This document shows, in pieces, positions 18,980 through 27,665 of a stretch of DNA of 64,000 nucleotides. The DNA lies in NCBI RefSeq assembly GCF_020905415.1, contig NZ_JAJJMP010000001.1, forward strand, positions 248,001 through 312,000. The letters are read 5' to 3'. The first letter of the stretch is position 1; each line of letters opens with the position of its first letter. The notes under the pieces are model-generated. The model worked only from the letters and a program-made list of their open reading frames with translations. It made no database searches and was not told where the DNA came from. The position numbers and the translations under genes were made by a program. The DNA comes from Myroides oncorhynchi. Lineage in GTDB: Bacteria; Bacteroidota; Bacteroidia; Flavobacteriales; Flavobacteriaceae.

Positions 18980-20266
18980 ATGTTTAAAAAATTTATCACA
19001 CTTGTATTCTTATTGATTACAGTATTTGCAGTAGCACACCCTGATCAAAAAAAATTAGAACAGGCATTGTACAATCTAAAGAATGTAACATTCAAACAAT
19101 TAGAATCTAAAGACGACGCTTATCTCCTTTATGAATTAAAAGTTAGACAACTCGTTGACCACACAGATCCTACTAAAGGGTACTTCTACCAGAAAGTACA
19201 CTTCTACCACAGAGATTTTGACCACCCAATGATTATGGAAACGAACGGTTATGATCTTTATGTAAGGGCTAGTGAAATGGTAAATTACTTACAAAGTAAC
19301 TACCTAAACATCGAGCACCGTTTCTTTGGTGAATCTATCCCTGAAGGGAAACCTTGGCAATTCTTAACGATGGAACAAGTGACCGCTGACCTACATGAAA
19401 TCAATCTATTGTTTAAAGAAATTTATACCCAAAAATGGATTAGTACAGGAATCAGTAAAGGTGGACAGACAAGTATATACTATAAATACTTCTATCCTAA
19501 TGATGTAGATGTTGCTATTCCTTATGTTGCTCCATTTAATCAAGCTTTAGAAGAGCCACGTATTTACCCTTTCTTAGAAAATGTAGGAGATAAAAAATGT
19601 AGAGCTCAAATTCATGATATTCAAGTAAAGTTATTTGAGAATAAAGCGCAAATAATCGAAAAACTAAAGTGGTATGCTAAAGGTGCTAGACTTACTTTTG
19701 ACTATCTAGGTTCTATAGATAAAGCATTCGAATATGCCGTATTAGAATATAGTTTCGGCTTTTGGCAAAGTGGCCATCAGTGTGCTACTATTCCTAACAC
19801 AAAAGATATAAATCTACTGACAGAACATTTTTTAAGTGTTAGTAACATTGATTTCTTTAGCGATCAAACGATCAAACGTTACGAATCACATTATTATCAA
19901 TCTGGAACACAGTTAGGGTATTACGGATACGATATTACTCCCTTCAAAAAATACGTTAGCTTTAAAACTAACCCTCTAGCGACATTTATGCCTCAAGGAA
20001 CTTCTTATGACAGCTTTAATGATGCTCTTATCCAAAAGGTAAAAACATGGCTAGAGAACGATGCCAATAACATCCTATATGTATATGGAGGTACAGATAC
20101 ATGGAGCGCTTCTATGGTAGTTCCAAGTGATAAAGTAAACTCTAAATCTTATGTCCTACCTAATAAAGACCACGGACAAGCTCGAGTGAAGAATATGACT
20201 CCAGAAATGAGAAACGAATTCTTTTCTACTCTAGAAAAAATGACAGGACTAAAACCTGTTAAGTAG
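18980..20266 (+). CDS. Secreted serine aminopeptidase, S37/S28-type alpha/beta hydrolase
   Basis: A signal peptide (MFKKFITLVFLLITVFAVAHP) directs export. The nucleophile elbow is GISKGGQ with Ser159 and is preceded by an N-terminal lid-type region. IEHRFFGESIPEG (~111-123) is typical of tripeptidyl aminopeptidases of family S37 (PS-10) and related S28 enzymes. Candidate acid and base residues are in YGGTDTWSA and LPNKDHGQAR near the C-terminus. The role is release of short N-terminal peptides from extracellular proteins for nutrition, in the periplasm or outside. The length of 428 residues is normal. It is monocistronic, with a promoter box at 18940 and a terminator at 20285. Confidence 0.85.
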   Translation: MFKKFITLVFLLITVFAVAHPDQKKLEQALYNLKNVTFKQLESKDDAYLLYELKVRQLVDHTDPTKGYFYQKVHFYHRDFDHPMIMETNGYDLYVRASEMVNYLQSNYLNIEHRFFGESIPEGKPWQFLTMEQVTADLHEINLLFKEIYTQKWISTGISKGGQTSIYYKYFYPNDVDVAIPYVAPFNQALEEPRIYPFLENVGDKKCRAQIHDIQVKLFENKAQIIEKLKWYAKGARLTFDYLGSIDKAFEYAVLEYSFGFWQSGHQCATIPNTKDINLLTEHFLSVSNIDFFSDQTIKRYESHYYQSGTQLGYYGYDITPFKKYVSFKTNPLATFMPQGTSYDSFNDALIQKVKTWLENDANNILYVYGGTDTWSASMVVPSDKVNSKSYVLPNKDHGQARVKNMTPEMRNEFFSTLEKMTGLKPVK

Positions 20267-20284
20267 CTCTAACTAAACATACTT

Positions 20285-20321
20285 AAAGCACCTCTTTCTA
20301 TTGATTAGAAAGAGGTGCTTT
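20285..20321 (+). terminator. Terminator of the S37 peptidase gene
   Basis: A perfect 15-bp stem (20285-20299 with 20307-20321) has a 7-nt loop and is followed by a T-run. Confidence 0.9.
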
Positions 20322-20394
20322 TTTTATTTTAAAACTATGTACTTTTGACTATATACTTTCATCACAATTCTTTAATTTATACAACTCCTCAATT

Positions 20395-20568
20395 TTAATA
20401 GACGATTTTTTTAACAATGGGGTTATCTTTCCCAAATTCATTCAAATCAGTTATTATTTCCTCTTTATAGATTGAGACATTTACACTCTCCCACTTCCCC
20501 CTGTCTTTACTTTTATTAAACCCAGAATAATCACAGCACTCTTCCCTCCCTCCATAATCTCCTTCCAT
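20395..20568 (-). pseudogene. Short open frame, probable C-terminal gene remnant
   Basis: A 57-codon frame with protein-like composition: SIYKEEIITDLNEFGKDNPI is its clearest part, and it ends in KKIVY. The first ~10 codons (MEGDYGGREE) fall inside the family 2 intergenic repeat, whose sequence also occurs at 48 kb. The frame is therefore a junction between the repeat and an older gene tail. It looks like the end of a larger cytoplasmic protein of unknown function. No ribosome-binding site is seen, so expression is doubtful. Confidence 0.35.
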
Positions 20569-20735
20569 AATCTCAATACTCAGTTAGTCGTAGATTACCC
20601 ATCAATACAAGAAACATTGCTCGACTAATATTTCTCAGTGCGAATATTTACGGCGAATACTCGAGCAACTCAGCATCTATATTTATTCATGTAGGGATTG
20701 AGAGGTGTTACAGAAAAACACTTAATTAACCAAAA
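20545..20735 (+). repeat. Dispersed intergenic repeat, family 2, copy 1
   Basis: About 190 bp shared with 48212-48412. Conserved blocks are TAGTCGTAGATTACC, ATTGCTCGACTAATA, GCGAATACTCGA, GCATCTATA and GGGATTGAGAGGT. The complementary octamers TTGCTCGA (20617-20624) and TCGAGCAA (20661-20668) could close a stem in both copies. It has no coding capacity. Confidence 0.75.
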
Positions 20736-21065
20736 AATACTAATAAACTACAAATCAATACATTAAAAATATTACAATTTAAAAAAAGGTATCATTTTTT
20801 TTAATCTTTTGTTCTTTTGGGCATAAAAGGAAGGAGTTTTGAAAAAAAGGAAGATCAGAATGGTTATTTTAATGCACTAAAAAGCCATAATCACACCAAA
20901 ATAAAAAAAGACAAGTATATTTTTTTTGTAAATGGTGATTCACCCCCTGTGTTTCCTATTCACTACTTCTCAGTTACTCGCCTCCCCCCATTTTATACCA
21001 TAACTATTCAAATATAAACTGTTAACAATATCAATGCGGATACTGTTCTTAAAGGGTTATTTTCT
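20736..21065. other. Gene-free AT-rich region
   Basis: No convincing gene. A 66-codon frame at 20817 has low-complexity, basic composition and no promoter or ribosome-binding site. Confidence 0.5.
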
Positions 21066-21073
21066 TATATTTG
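21066..21073 (+). promoter_or_regulatory. -7 promoter element of the DUF4199 operon
   Basis: TATATTTG, a consensus box 23 bases before the ATG at 21097. It lies inside the longer open frame that begins at 21034 and so rules out that earlier start. Confidence 0.55.
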
Positions 21074-21096
21074 TAAATCATATTTATAGATTACCA

Positions 21097-21681
21097 ATGA
21101 AAAACCAATTAAATAAAGTAGGTGTTACTTTCGGAATAATATTAGCAGTGTATTATCTATTGTTTAACTGTATCATATTCTTTACCGATAAAACATTATT
21201 CGCCAACACCTTCGCTGGTTTTTTCAATATCGGTATTATGGTTATTCTTGGTGTTGTAACAATCTATACTGCGCGAAAAAAAGCAGGTGGATACGTTACC
21301 TTTAGAGAAGCATTTACTCCCTACTTTATCGCAATAGTAATAGGAATAACAGCTAACTATCTTATATATAATATTTTATTTAACATAGTAGATCCTTCTG
21401 CTAAAGATGTACTAAACAACGCATTATATGACATGCTAGTGAAGACATTAGATGGCTCTGGATTACCCTTAGAGCAAATCAACGAACAACTAGAAAAAGC
21501 GAGAGAAATTCAACAGTTTGCTCCTAAATCTCAATTATTCTTATGGGCAGGTAGTATCTTGAGAAACTCAATATTAGGAATATTATTAGCTGCTATATTT
21601 AAAAACAAATCAGAGTTTACCCCATCTCACACAGAGATTAATCACGATGTAGACACTGACTTTAACAAAGATCACAAATAA
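21097..21681 (+). CDS. DUF4199 membrane protein
   Basis: A 194-residue integral membrane protein with four hydrophobic segments: IILAVYYLLFNCIIFF, FFNIGIMVILGVVTIY, YFIAIVIGITANYLIYNIL and a C-terminal LFLWAGSILRNSILGILLAAIF. The cytoplasmic motif KKAGGYVTFREAF is characteristic of DUF4199. The function is unknown. In Flavobacteriaceae these genes often stand directly before a glycosyltransferase, as here (4-base gap), so a role in envelope glycan assembly is likely but inferred. The start is MKNQLNK, chosen because the promoter box lies upstream of it. Confidence 0.82.
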   Translation: MKNQLNKVGVTFGIILAVYYLLFNCIIFFTDKTLFANTFAGFFNIGIMVILGVVTIYTARKKAGGYVTFREAFTPYFIAIVIGITANYLIYNILFNIVDPSAKDVLNNALYDMLVKTLDGSGLPLEQINEQLEKAREIQQFAPKSQLFLWAGSILRNSILGILLAAIFKNKSEFTPSHTEINHDVDTDFNKDHK

Positions 21682-21685
21682 TTAA

Positions 21686-22642
21686 ATGAATTTATCTATA
21701 GTAATCCCTCTGCTAAACGAAGCAGAATCTCTACCTGAACTTCACTCATGGATAACGAAAGTTATGCAGGAGAACAACTTTACCTATGAGGTTCTATTCA
21801 TAGATGATGGTAGTAAAGATGATTCGTGGAAGATAATATCAGCGTTAAGCACAGAAAATCCAAATGTAAAAGGTATCCGATTTCAGCGCAATTTCGGTAA
21901 ATCACAGGCACTACATGCTGGATTTGCTGAAGCGATGGGTAATGTCGTAATCACAATGGATGCGGACTTACAGGATAGTCCTGATGAGATTCCTGGATTA
22001 TATCAGATGATTACAGCAGACGGATATGACATGGTATCTGGTTGGAAAAAGAAGAGATATGATTCTGTCATTTCTAAAAACCTTCCTTCTAAACTGTTTA
22101 ACTGGGCAGCGCGTAAGACTTCTGGTGTACACCTAAACGATTTTAACTGTGGCCTAAAAGCATATAAAAACGAAGTCATAAAAAACATAGAAGTATCTGG
22201 TGAGATGCATCGCTACATCCCTGTCTTAGCTAAAAATGAAGGTTATGATAATATCGGTGAGAAAGTAGTACAACACCAAGCTCGTAAATATGGAACGACT
22301 AAGTTCGGTATGAGTAGATTCATCTACGGTTTTTTAGACCTAATCACGATATGGTTTTTATCTAAATTTGGCAAGCGACCTATGCATTTATTTGGTACCT
22401 TAGGGGTTATAACTTTTGGTATTGGATTTTGTGCTGCATTTTTTATTGGAGCGAGCAAATTATATAAGCTATATCACAATCTTCCTGCTATTCGAGTGAC
22501 ACAAGATGCGTGGTTTTACATATCATTAGTAACGATGATTATCGGAACACAATTATTCTTAGCTGGCTTCTTAGGCGAGTTAATACTAAAAACAAAGACA
22601 AACATTAGTAGATATAAAATCGCGGAACAACGCGGTTTTTAA
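21686..22642 (+). CDS. Family 2 glycosyltransferase with membrane anchor (GtrB/DPM1-like)
   Basis: The GT-A fold is visible. IDDGSKDDSW (39-48) binds nucleotide and MDADLQD holds the metal-binding DxD at Asp92-Asp94. RNFGKSQALHAGF and the acceptor segment GMSRF precede two C-terminal membrane helices (~232-255 and ~270-295). Such enzymes transfer a sugar from a nucleotide donor to polyprenyl phosphate at the inner membrane, feeding LPS or surface glycan modification. It follows DUF4199 by 4 bases and precedes the phosphohexomutase by 22 bases, so the three genes form one operon. The mutase may supply its sugar-1-phosphate precursor. The sugar itself cannot be read. Confidence 0.9.
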   Translation: MNLSIVIPLLNEAESLPELHSWITKVMQENNFTYEVLFIDDGSKDDSWKIISALSTENPNVKGIRFQRNFGKSQALHAGFAEAMGNVVITMDADLQDSPDEIPGLYQMITADGYDMVSGWKKKRYDSVISKNLPSKLFNWAARKTSGVHLNDFNCGLKAYKNEVIKNIEVSGEMHRYIPVLAKNEGYDNIGEKVVQHQARKYGTTKFGMSRFIYGFLDLITIWFLSKFGKRPMHLFGTLGVITFGIGFCAAFFIGASKLYKLYHNLPAIRVTQDAWFYISLVTMIIGTQLFLAGFLGELILKTKTNISRYKIAEQRGF

Positions 22643-22664
22643 TCCACACTAAATATTCAATATT

Positions 22665-24392
22665 ATGCAAGTAGAAAAAGAAATCTTAGCAAAAGCAGAG
22701 TTGTGGTTAAAAGAACCTTTCGACGCTGATACACAGGCTTCTGTTAAAAAAATGATGGATACTGATCCTGCAACTCTAAAAGATAGTTTTTATAAGAACT
22801 TAGAGTTCGGTACAGGTGGTATGCGTGGTATTATGGGAATAGGTACGAACCGTATCAACAAATATACTTTAGGTAAGAATACACAAGGTTTATCTAATTA
22901 TATCAAAGAGTCATTCCCTAATCAAGAATGGAAAGTTGCTATTAATTTTGACTGTCGTCATAATAGTCAAGAGTTAGCAAAAGTAGTAGCTGATGTGTTT
23001 ACCGCTAATGGTATTAAAGTTTACTTATTCGCTGAGATGCGTCCTACACCAGAACTGTCATTCGCAGTAAGACACTATGGATGTAATGCAGGTATTGTAT
23101 TAACTGCTTCTCATAACCCTCCTGAATACAACGGATATAAAGTATACTGGAATGATGGTGGACAAATCGTACCTCCACATGATGCTGCAGTAATAGACGA
23201 AATAAACAGATTAACATATAACGAAGTAAACTTTAAAGGAGATGACAGTCTTATCACGTATGTAGGTGAAGAATTAGATGCTGCATTTATAACGTCTACT
23301 TTAGAAAATGCTAGCTTTGATACACCTGAGTCTGTAAAGGATCAATTAAAAATAGCCTATACATCTCTACATGGTACTTCTATCAAACTTATTCCGAGAG
23401 CATTCGAAGCTGCTGGATATAAGAATGTATTTATCGTTAAAGAACAAGCTGAACCAGATGGGGATTTCCCTACTGTAAAATCTCCTAACCCAGAAGAACC
23501 AGAGGCTTTGACTATGGCTCTTAAGTTAGCAGATAAGACTGGTGCTGATATCGTGATCGGTACTGACCCTGACTCTGACCGTATCGGTATCGCTGTGCGT
23601 GACCTAGAAGGTAATATGAGACTTCTGAATGGTAACCAGACTATGGTAATGATGACAGGATTCTTATTAGAACAATATAAACGCAACAGAGGATTTAAAG
23701 GAAATGAGTTTATCGGTTCGACTATCGTATCAACTCCTATGATGCTAGACCTAGCAGAAAGCTACGGTGTAGAATGCAAAGTAGGATTGACAGGATTCAA
23801 ATGGATAGCTAAATTCATCAAAGAATGTCCAAACCAAAAATTTATTGGTGGTGGTGAAGAGAGTTTTGGATATATGGTAGGGGATGCTGTACGCGATAAG
23901 GATGCCGTTGCTTCTGCATTATTAGTATGTGAGATTGCTGCTGTGGCTAAAGCTGCTGGTAGTTCATTCTTCGCAGAGTTAATGAACCTATACATTGATA
24001 ATAGATTTTATAAAGAACACCTAATATCATTAGTCAAAAAAGGTATCTCTGGCGCAGAAGAAATCAAGCAAATGATGGTAGAACTAAGACAAAACCCTCT
24101 TGCTGAGATTATCGGTCAAAGAGTAGTATGTGTAGAAGACTATCAATCAAGTGAGGCTAAAAACCTAATCACTAACGAGATTGAACCTATTCATGTACCT
24201 AAATCTAATGTACTAATATACTACTTAGAGGATGGAACGAAAATAGCTGCACGTCCTAGTGGTACTGAACCGAAAATTAAGTTTTACTTTAGTGTAAATG
24301 AGACACTAAACAACTTATCTGAAGTTGAGAAAACAGAGAAAGTTTTAGATCAAAAAATTCAAGCTATCATTGACGAAATGAAATTGAATTAA
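22665..24392 (+). CDS. Phosphoglucomutase/phosphomannomutase (alpha-D-phosphohexomutase)
   Basis: Interconverts hexose-6-phosphate and hexose-1-phosphate for glycan precursor synthesis. The phosphoserine loop is TASHNPPEYNGYKVYW with Ser149. The metal-binding loop is GTDPDSDRIG (~303-312). The sugar-binding loop is GGGEESFGY, and the phosphate-binding loop is RPSGTEPKIKFYF near the C-terminus. The length of 575 residues fits the Pgm/PMM2-type family. Third gene of the operon. The operon's terminator once stood directly after it and has been split by an IS4-family insertion. Confidence 0.95.
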   Translation: MQVEKEILAKAELWLKEPFDADTQASVKKMMDTDPATLKDSFYKNLEFGTGGMRGIMGIGTNRINKYTLGKNTQGLSNYIKESFPNQEWKVAINFDCRHNSQELAKVVADVFTANGIKVYLFAEMRPTPELSFAVRHYGCNAGIVLTASHNPPEYNGYKVYWNDGGQIVPPHDAAVIDEINRLTYNEVNFKGDDSLITYVGEELDAAFITSTLENASFDTPESVKDQLKIAYTSLHGTSIKLIPRAFEAAGYKNVFIVKEQAEPDGDFPTVKSPNPEEPEALTMALKLADKTGADIVIGTDPDSDRIGIAVRDLEGNMRLLNGNQTMVMMTGFLLEQYKRNRGFKGNEFIGSTIVSTPMMLDLAESYGVECKVGLTGFKWIAKFIKECPNQKFIGGGEESFGYMVGDAVRDKDAVASALLVCEIAAVAKAAGSSFFAELMNLYIDNRFYKEHLISLVKKGISGAEEIKQMMVELRQNPLAEIIGQRVVCVEDYQSSEAKNLITNEIEPIHVPKSNVLIYYLEDGTKIAARPSGTEPKIKFYFSVNETLNNLSEVEKTEKVLDQKIQAIIDEMKLN

Positions 24393-24441
24393 ATGAATAT
24401 ATAAATTTTATCTTATATAAAAAGACTGGTAGTAATACTAG

Positions 24442-24469
24442 TAGTGGTCGGAAGAAATTCTGACCACTA
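24442..24469. terminator. Hairpin at the left end of the IS4 element
   Basis: An 8-bp stem (24442-24449 with 24462-24469) is followed on the plus strand by TTATTTTA. It can stop transcription entering from the phosphomutase operon and may replace the terminator that the IS interrupted. Confidence 0.55.
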
Positions 24470-24474
24470 TTATT

Positions 24475-25695
24475 TTATATAATAGGTACTTTATTAGGAT
24501 CTCCTCCTGTTAAAGCTACAATAAGAGCAATAATCAAGTTTTTAAGTTCCATATTAAATCTTCTTTTAGCTGTTTTATACCCTAAGTTATTGGCATGTTT
24601 ATATATAAGTAATAGCATAGCAGCAATCAGTGTCATATATATCATGACTTGTGTTCCATTTTTATTAAGAGAAACTAAGTGAGCCGTATTAAGTTCTTGT
24701 TTTAAGAATCTAAAAAAAACTTCTATATCCCATCTTGATTTATAATAGTCTGCGACTTGAAAAGGTGTCATCTCAAAATCATTAGTCAAAAACCAAAATT
24801 CTTTTTGTTCACTACCTTTAGTTTTTACTACTACAAGTCTAAAATCTTGTTCTACCAATTCCTCTCTATAATAAGTTTTATCTGTTTTGCTAGTTATCTT
24901 TTTACCTATAAAAAGATTGACTCTAGCATCTTTGATAAGTGTATAATTATCAGATTCTTGTTGATTAATATCTGTCAATAAAGACTCTATCTCATTGAAT
25001 TTTCTGTTTTGTTTAGATCTGATGATAAAAGGAATATTTTTAGATGTAAAATCTTGCATTGTCCTAGTAGATTGTAAGCCTCTGTCAATCACGTAAATAT
25101 TATTGTGATTTTTATCCTTTTCTACATGTTTTAAAATAGCTTCAGGTAAAGCTAGTTCTTCAGAACTATAGCTTGATGTATTAAAGGTCTCTACTCCACA
25201 TGGTAATATTCCATCAAATAAAGTACTGTATTTGATATGTTTTTTTCCAGTTTTATAATCTAACCCTTCTACAAGTTTTCCTGCAGTTTCTGAAACAAGG
25301 GTGCTATCTACACGAATTATATTATAACCTTCGGATTCTTTTTTTGAATAAATAGAAGAGAATTGTTCATAGATGTTCTCATATATTGTTTTAAAAAAAT
25401 CACTATCAATTTTAGAAAAACGATCCGATATAGAACTACGTCTAACTTTTTCACTCTCATCTAAATCAAACAAAGCCTTTAAAATAGAGCCTTTAAAAGT
25501 ATCTTCTAAACTACGTTGACTTAATCTATCATTCTCTAAAATAGAGTATAACAATAAATAAAACATCTTTTTACCATGTAAAACTTTAGCGTATTTATCT
25601 ACTGAAGTAGTACTTGATAATTTTGTTAATAATGCTTCTGGTATAAATTGTAGAATTTGTCCAACGGTTATTTTATGGTCTTTAAATGTATTCAT
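24475..25695 (-). CDS. IS4-family transposase
   Basis: A 406-residue DDE transposase. The first Asp is in IIRVDSTLVSETAGK, the second in IYVIDRGLQS, and the Glu is in the YREK signature Y-K-S-R-W-D-I-E-V-F-F-R-F-L-K, which is specific to IS4-type enzymes. The N-terminal domain (~1-100) should bind the terminal repeats. The C-terminal tail (KTAKRRFNMELKNLIIALIVAL) is complete. There is no frameshift or stop, so the enzyme is probably active. It catalyses cut-and-paste transposition of its own element. Confidence 0.93.
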   Translation of the reverse strand: MNTFKDHKITVGQILQFIPEALLTKLSSTTSVDKYAKVLHGKKMFYLLLYSILENDRLSQRSLEDTFKGSILKALFDLDESEKVRRSSISDRFSKIDSDFFKTIYENIYEQFSSIYSKKESEGYNIIRVDSTLVSETAGKLVEGLDYKTGKKHIKYSTLFDGILPCGVETFNTSSYSSEELALPEAILKHVEKDKNHNNIYVIDRGLQSTRTMQDFTSKNIPFIIRSKQNRKFNEIESLLTDINQQESDNYTLIKDARVNLFIGKKITSKTDKTYYREELVEQDFRLVVVKTKGSEQKEFWFLTNDFEMTPFQVADYYKSRWDIEVFFRFLKQELNTAHLVSLNKNGTQVMIYMTLIAAMLLLIYKHANNLGYKTAKRRFNMELKNLIIALIVALTGGDPNKVPII

Positions 25696-25751
25696 ATACT
25701 TTACTTTCTTAAGCCAAATGTATACATTAACTTACGCTTTAAACAAAAAAA

Positions 25752-25773
25752 GTCGGAAGATTAATCTTCCGAC
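25752..25773 (-). terminator. Perfect palindrome at the right end of the IS4 element
   Basis: A 22-bp perfect inverted repeat overlaps the terminal repeat and is followed on the minus strand by seven T. It would stop outside transcripts before they reach the transposase gene, a known way for IS elements to limit activation by neighbours. Confidence 0.6.
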
Positions 25774-25805
25774 CATGACTAGTAGTAATACCGGTCTTTT
25801 TTCTT

Positions 25806-25813
25806 TATTTTTG
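25806..25813 (+). promoter_or_regulatory. -7 promoter element of the ABC exporter gene
   Basis: TATTTTTG, a consensus box 20 bases before the ATG at 25833 and just after the right arm of the split terminator. The IS insertion left this box intact. Confidence 0.5.
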
Positions 25814-25832
25814 CTTTTTACATTTAATAAAT

Positions 25833-27665
25833 ATGAACGAATATTTCAAAAAGATAATTTACTTCGCTAAGCCATACAAGTCTTATGCATACCTAAATAT
25901 ATTTTTCAATATCTTATATGCTTTATTTAGCGCATTATCATTTGTAGCTCTAATTCCAATGCTACAAGTACTCTTTGACAATGGTAAAAAAGTAACAGAA
26001 AAACCTATTTTTACGGGAGGGATAACTGGACTAAAAGATTACTTTGAGGATTCTATGTCATTCTTTATTACGCAGTATTCTGGTGAACATGGTGCACAGA
26101 ATACGCTAATGATTATGGCTTCTCTTATTATTTCTTTATTCCTGTTAAAGAATCTATTCAACTATTGGGCAATGTATTTTATTACATTCTTAAGAAATGG
26201 TGTTCTAAAAGACATCCGTAACGCAATGTATAAAAAGTCTTTAGAATTACCTCTTTCTTTTTTCTCTGAAAAAAGAAAAGGAGATATTATTTCGCGTATT
26301 ACCTCAGATGTACTAGAAATACAACATTCATTTTTATCGATATTAGAAGTATTAGTAAGAGAGCCGTTAACTATTGTGTTCACAATTATAGCAATGTTTA
26401 TGATCAGTACTGAGTTAACTATCTTCGTTTTTATCTTTGTACCTATATCTGGTTTTATCATCTCTAAAGTAGGAAAATCATTAAAAAAGAGTTCACAAAA
26501 AGCATCAGAAGAACAAGGGTATTTCTTATCTATTATAGAAGAGTCTTTATCAGGACTTAAAGTAATCAAGAGTTTTAATTCTGAAAAAACATTTAATGAC
26601 AAGTTCCAAGATTCTACTTATTCTTTCTATGAACTAAATAATAAAATTCTTAATCGTCAGAACTTATCTTCTCCTTTAAGTGAATTTTTAGGTATCGTAA
26701 CTATCGCTGTACTACTAGTATATGGAGGTCACTTAGTATTAGGTGAAGGCACTCTATCTAGTGCGTCTTTCATCGCATATATCGGTATGGCGTATAATAT
26801 ACTTACACCAGCAAAAGCGATGTCTAAAGCTTCATATTCACTTAAACGCGGAAATGCAGCTGCTGAACGTGTACTAGAAGTATTAGATGAAAAAAACCCT
26901 ATTGTAAACAAAGAGAATGCTATAGATAAGGCTGACTTCGAGCAAGAAATTGTTGTAGATAATATCTCGTTTAAATACGAAGATGAGTATGTATTAAAAG
27001 ACTTCTCACTTAGTGTCTCTAAAGGAAAAACAGTTGCTTTAGTAGGACAGTCAGGTAGTGGTAAGAGTACTATCGCTAATCTATTAACACGATTCTGGGA
27101 TATCAATGAAGGTGTTATTAGAATAGATGGACAAGATATCAGAGATGTAAAACTAGAAGATTTAAGAGGTTTAATTGGTCTCGTTACACAAGACAGTATC
27201 TTATTTAATGATTCGATTAAAAACAATCTTAAATTAGGTAATCAGAATGCGACTGATCAACAAATAATAGAGGCTCTTAAAGTAGCGAATGCATACGAGT
27301 TCGTTCAAGATTTACCAAACGGTATCGATACTAATATCGGGGATGCTGGTAATAAACTATCTGGTGGTCAAAAACAACGTTTATCTATCGCACGCGCAGT
27401 ACTTAAGAACCCTCCTATCATGGTATTAGATGAGGCAACTTCTGCCTTAGATACTGAAAGTGAAAAATTAGTACAGGTAGCATTAGATAATATGATGATG
27501 AATAGAACATCTATTGTGATTGCTCACCGATTATCAACAATACAGAAAGCGGACTTAATCGTCGTAATGCAAAAAGGAAAAATAGTAGAACAGGGTACTC
27601 ACGAGGAGTTAATTCGACTTAATGGTACTTATACAAAATTAGTTTCACTACAATCGTTAGAATAA
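25833..27665 (+). CDS. ABC transporter, MsbA-like exporter (fused membrane and ATPase domains)
   Basis: The N-terminal half has six membrane helices (~1-330). The C-terminal half is an ATPase with Walker A GQSGSGKST, the Q-loop VTQDS, the signature LSGGQKQRLSIARA, Walker B IMVLDEATSALD and the H-loop IAHRLSTI. This half-transporter layout works as a homodimer that exports a lipid, glycolipid, peptide or drug across the inner membrane. The similarity is to MsbA-type lipid flippases, but the substrate is not readable. The DUF2971 gene begins at the base after its stop codon, so the two are translationally close. Confidence 0.93.
   Translation: MNEYFKKIIYFAKPYKSYAYLNIFFNILYALFSALSFVALIPMLQVLFDNGKKVTEKPIFTGGITGLKDYFEDSMSFFITQYSGEHGAQNTLMIMASLIISLFLLKNLFNYWAMYFITFLRNGVLKDIRNAMYKKSLELPLSFFSEKRKGDIISRITSDVLEIQHSFLSILEVLVREPLTIVFTIIAMFMISTELTIFVFIFVPISGFIISKVGKSLKKSSQKASEEQGYFLSIIEESLSGLKVIKSFNSEKTFNDKFQDSTYSFYELNNKILNRQNLSSPLSEFLGIVTIAVLLVYGGHLVLGEGTLSSASFIAYIGMAYNILTPAKAMSKASYSLKRGNAAAERVLEVLDEKNPIVNKENAIDKADFEQEIVVDNISFKYEDEYVLKDFSLSVSKGKTVALVGQSGSGKSTIANLLTRFWDINEGVIRIDGQDIRDVKLEDLRGLIGLVTQDSILFNDSIKNNLKLGNQNATDQQIIEALKVANAYEFVQDLPNGIDTNIGDAGNKLSGGQKQRLSIARAVLKNPPIMVLDEATSALDTESEKLVQVALDNMMMNRTSIVIAHRLSTIQKADLIVVMQKGKIVEQGTHEELIRLNGTYTKLVSLQSLE

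Larger units (their letters stand above)
24439..25781 (-). mobile_element. IS4-family insertion sequence, 1343 bp, complete
   Basis: Terminal inverted repeats: TAGTAGTGGTCGGAAGA on the left and TAGTCATGGTCGGAAGA (reverse complement) on the right, 17 bp with 2 mismatches. A 10-bp target duplication, GTAGTAATAC, flanks it at 24429-24438 and 25782-25791. One intact transposase gene fills the element. The perfect TSD and intact gene suggest a recent insertion. Confidence 0.92.
24419..25801. terminator. Terminator of the phosphomutase operon, split by an insertion sequence
   Basis: The left arm (24419-24430) and right arm (25790-25801) are complementary over 12 bases, with one G-U pair. With the element and one target copy removed they form a hairpin with a 6-nt loop and a T-run on the right. 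The IS entered exactly in the loop. Confidence 0.75.

Noticed and set aside
20817..21017. 66-codon plus-strand frame
   Set aside because: Low-complexity basic composition and no promoter or ribosome site. Part of a gene-free region between repeat copy 1 of family 2 and the DUF4199 promoter.
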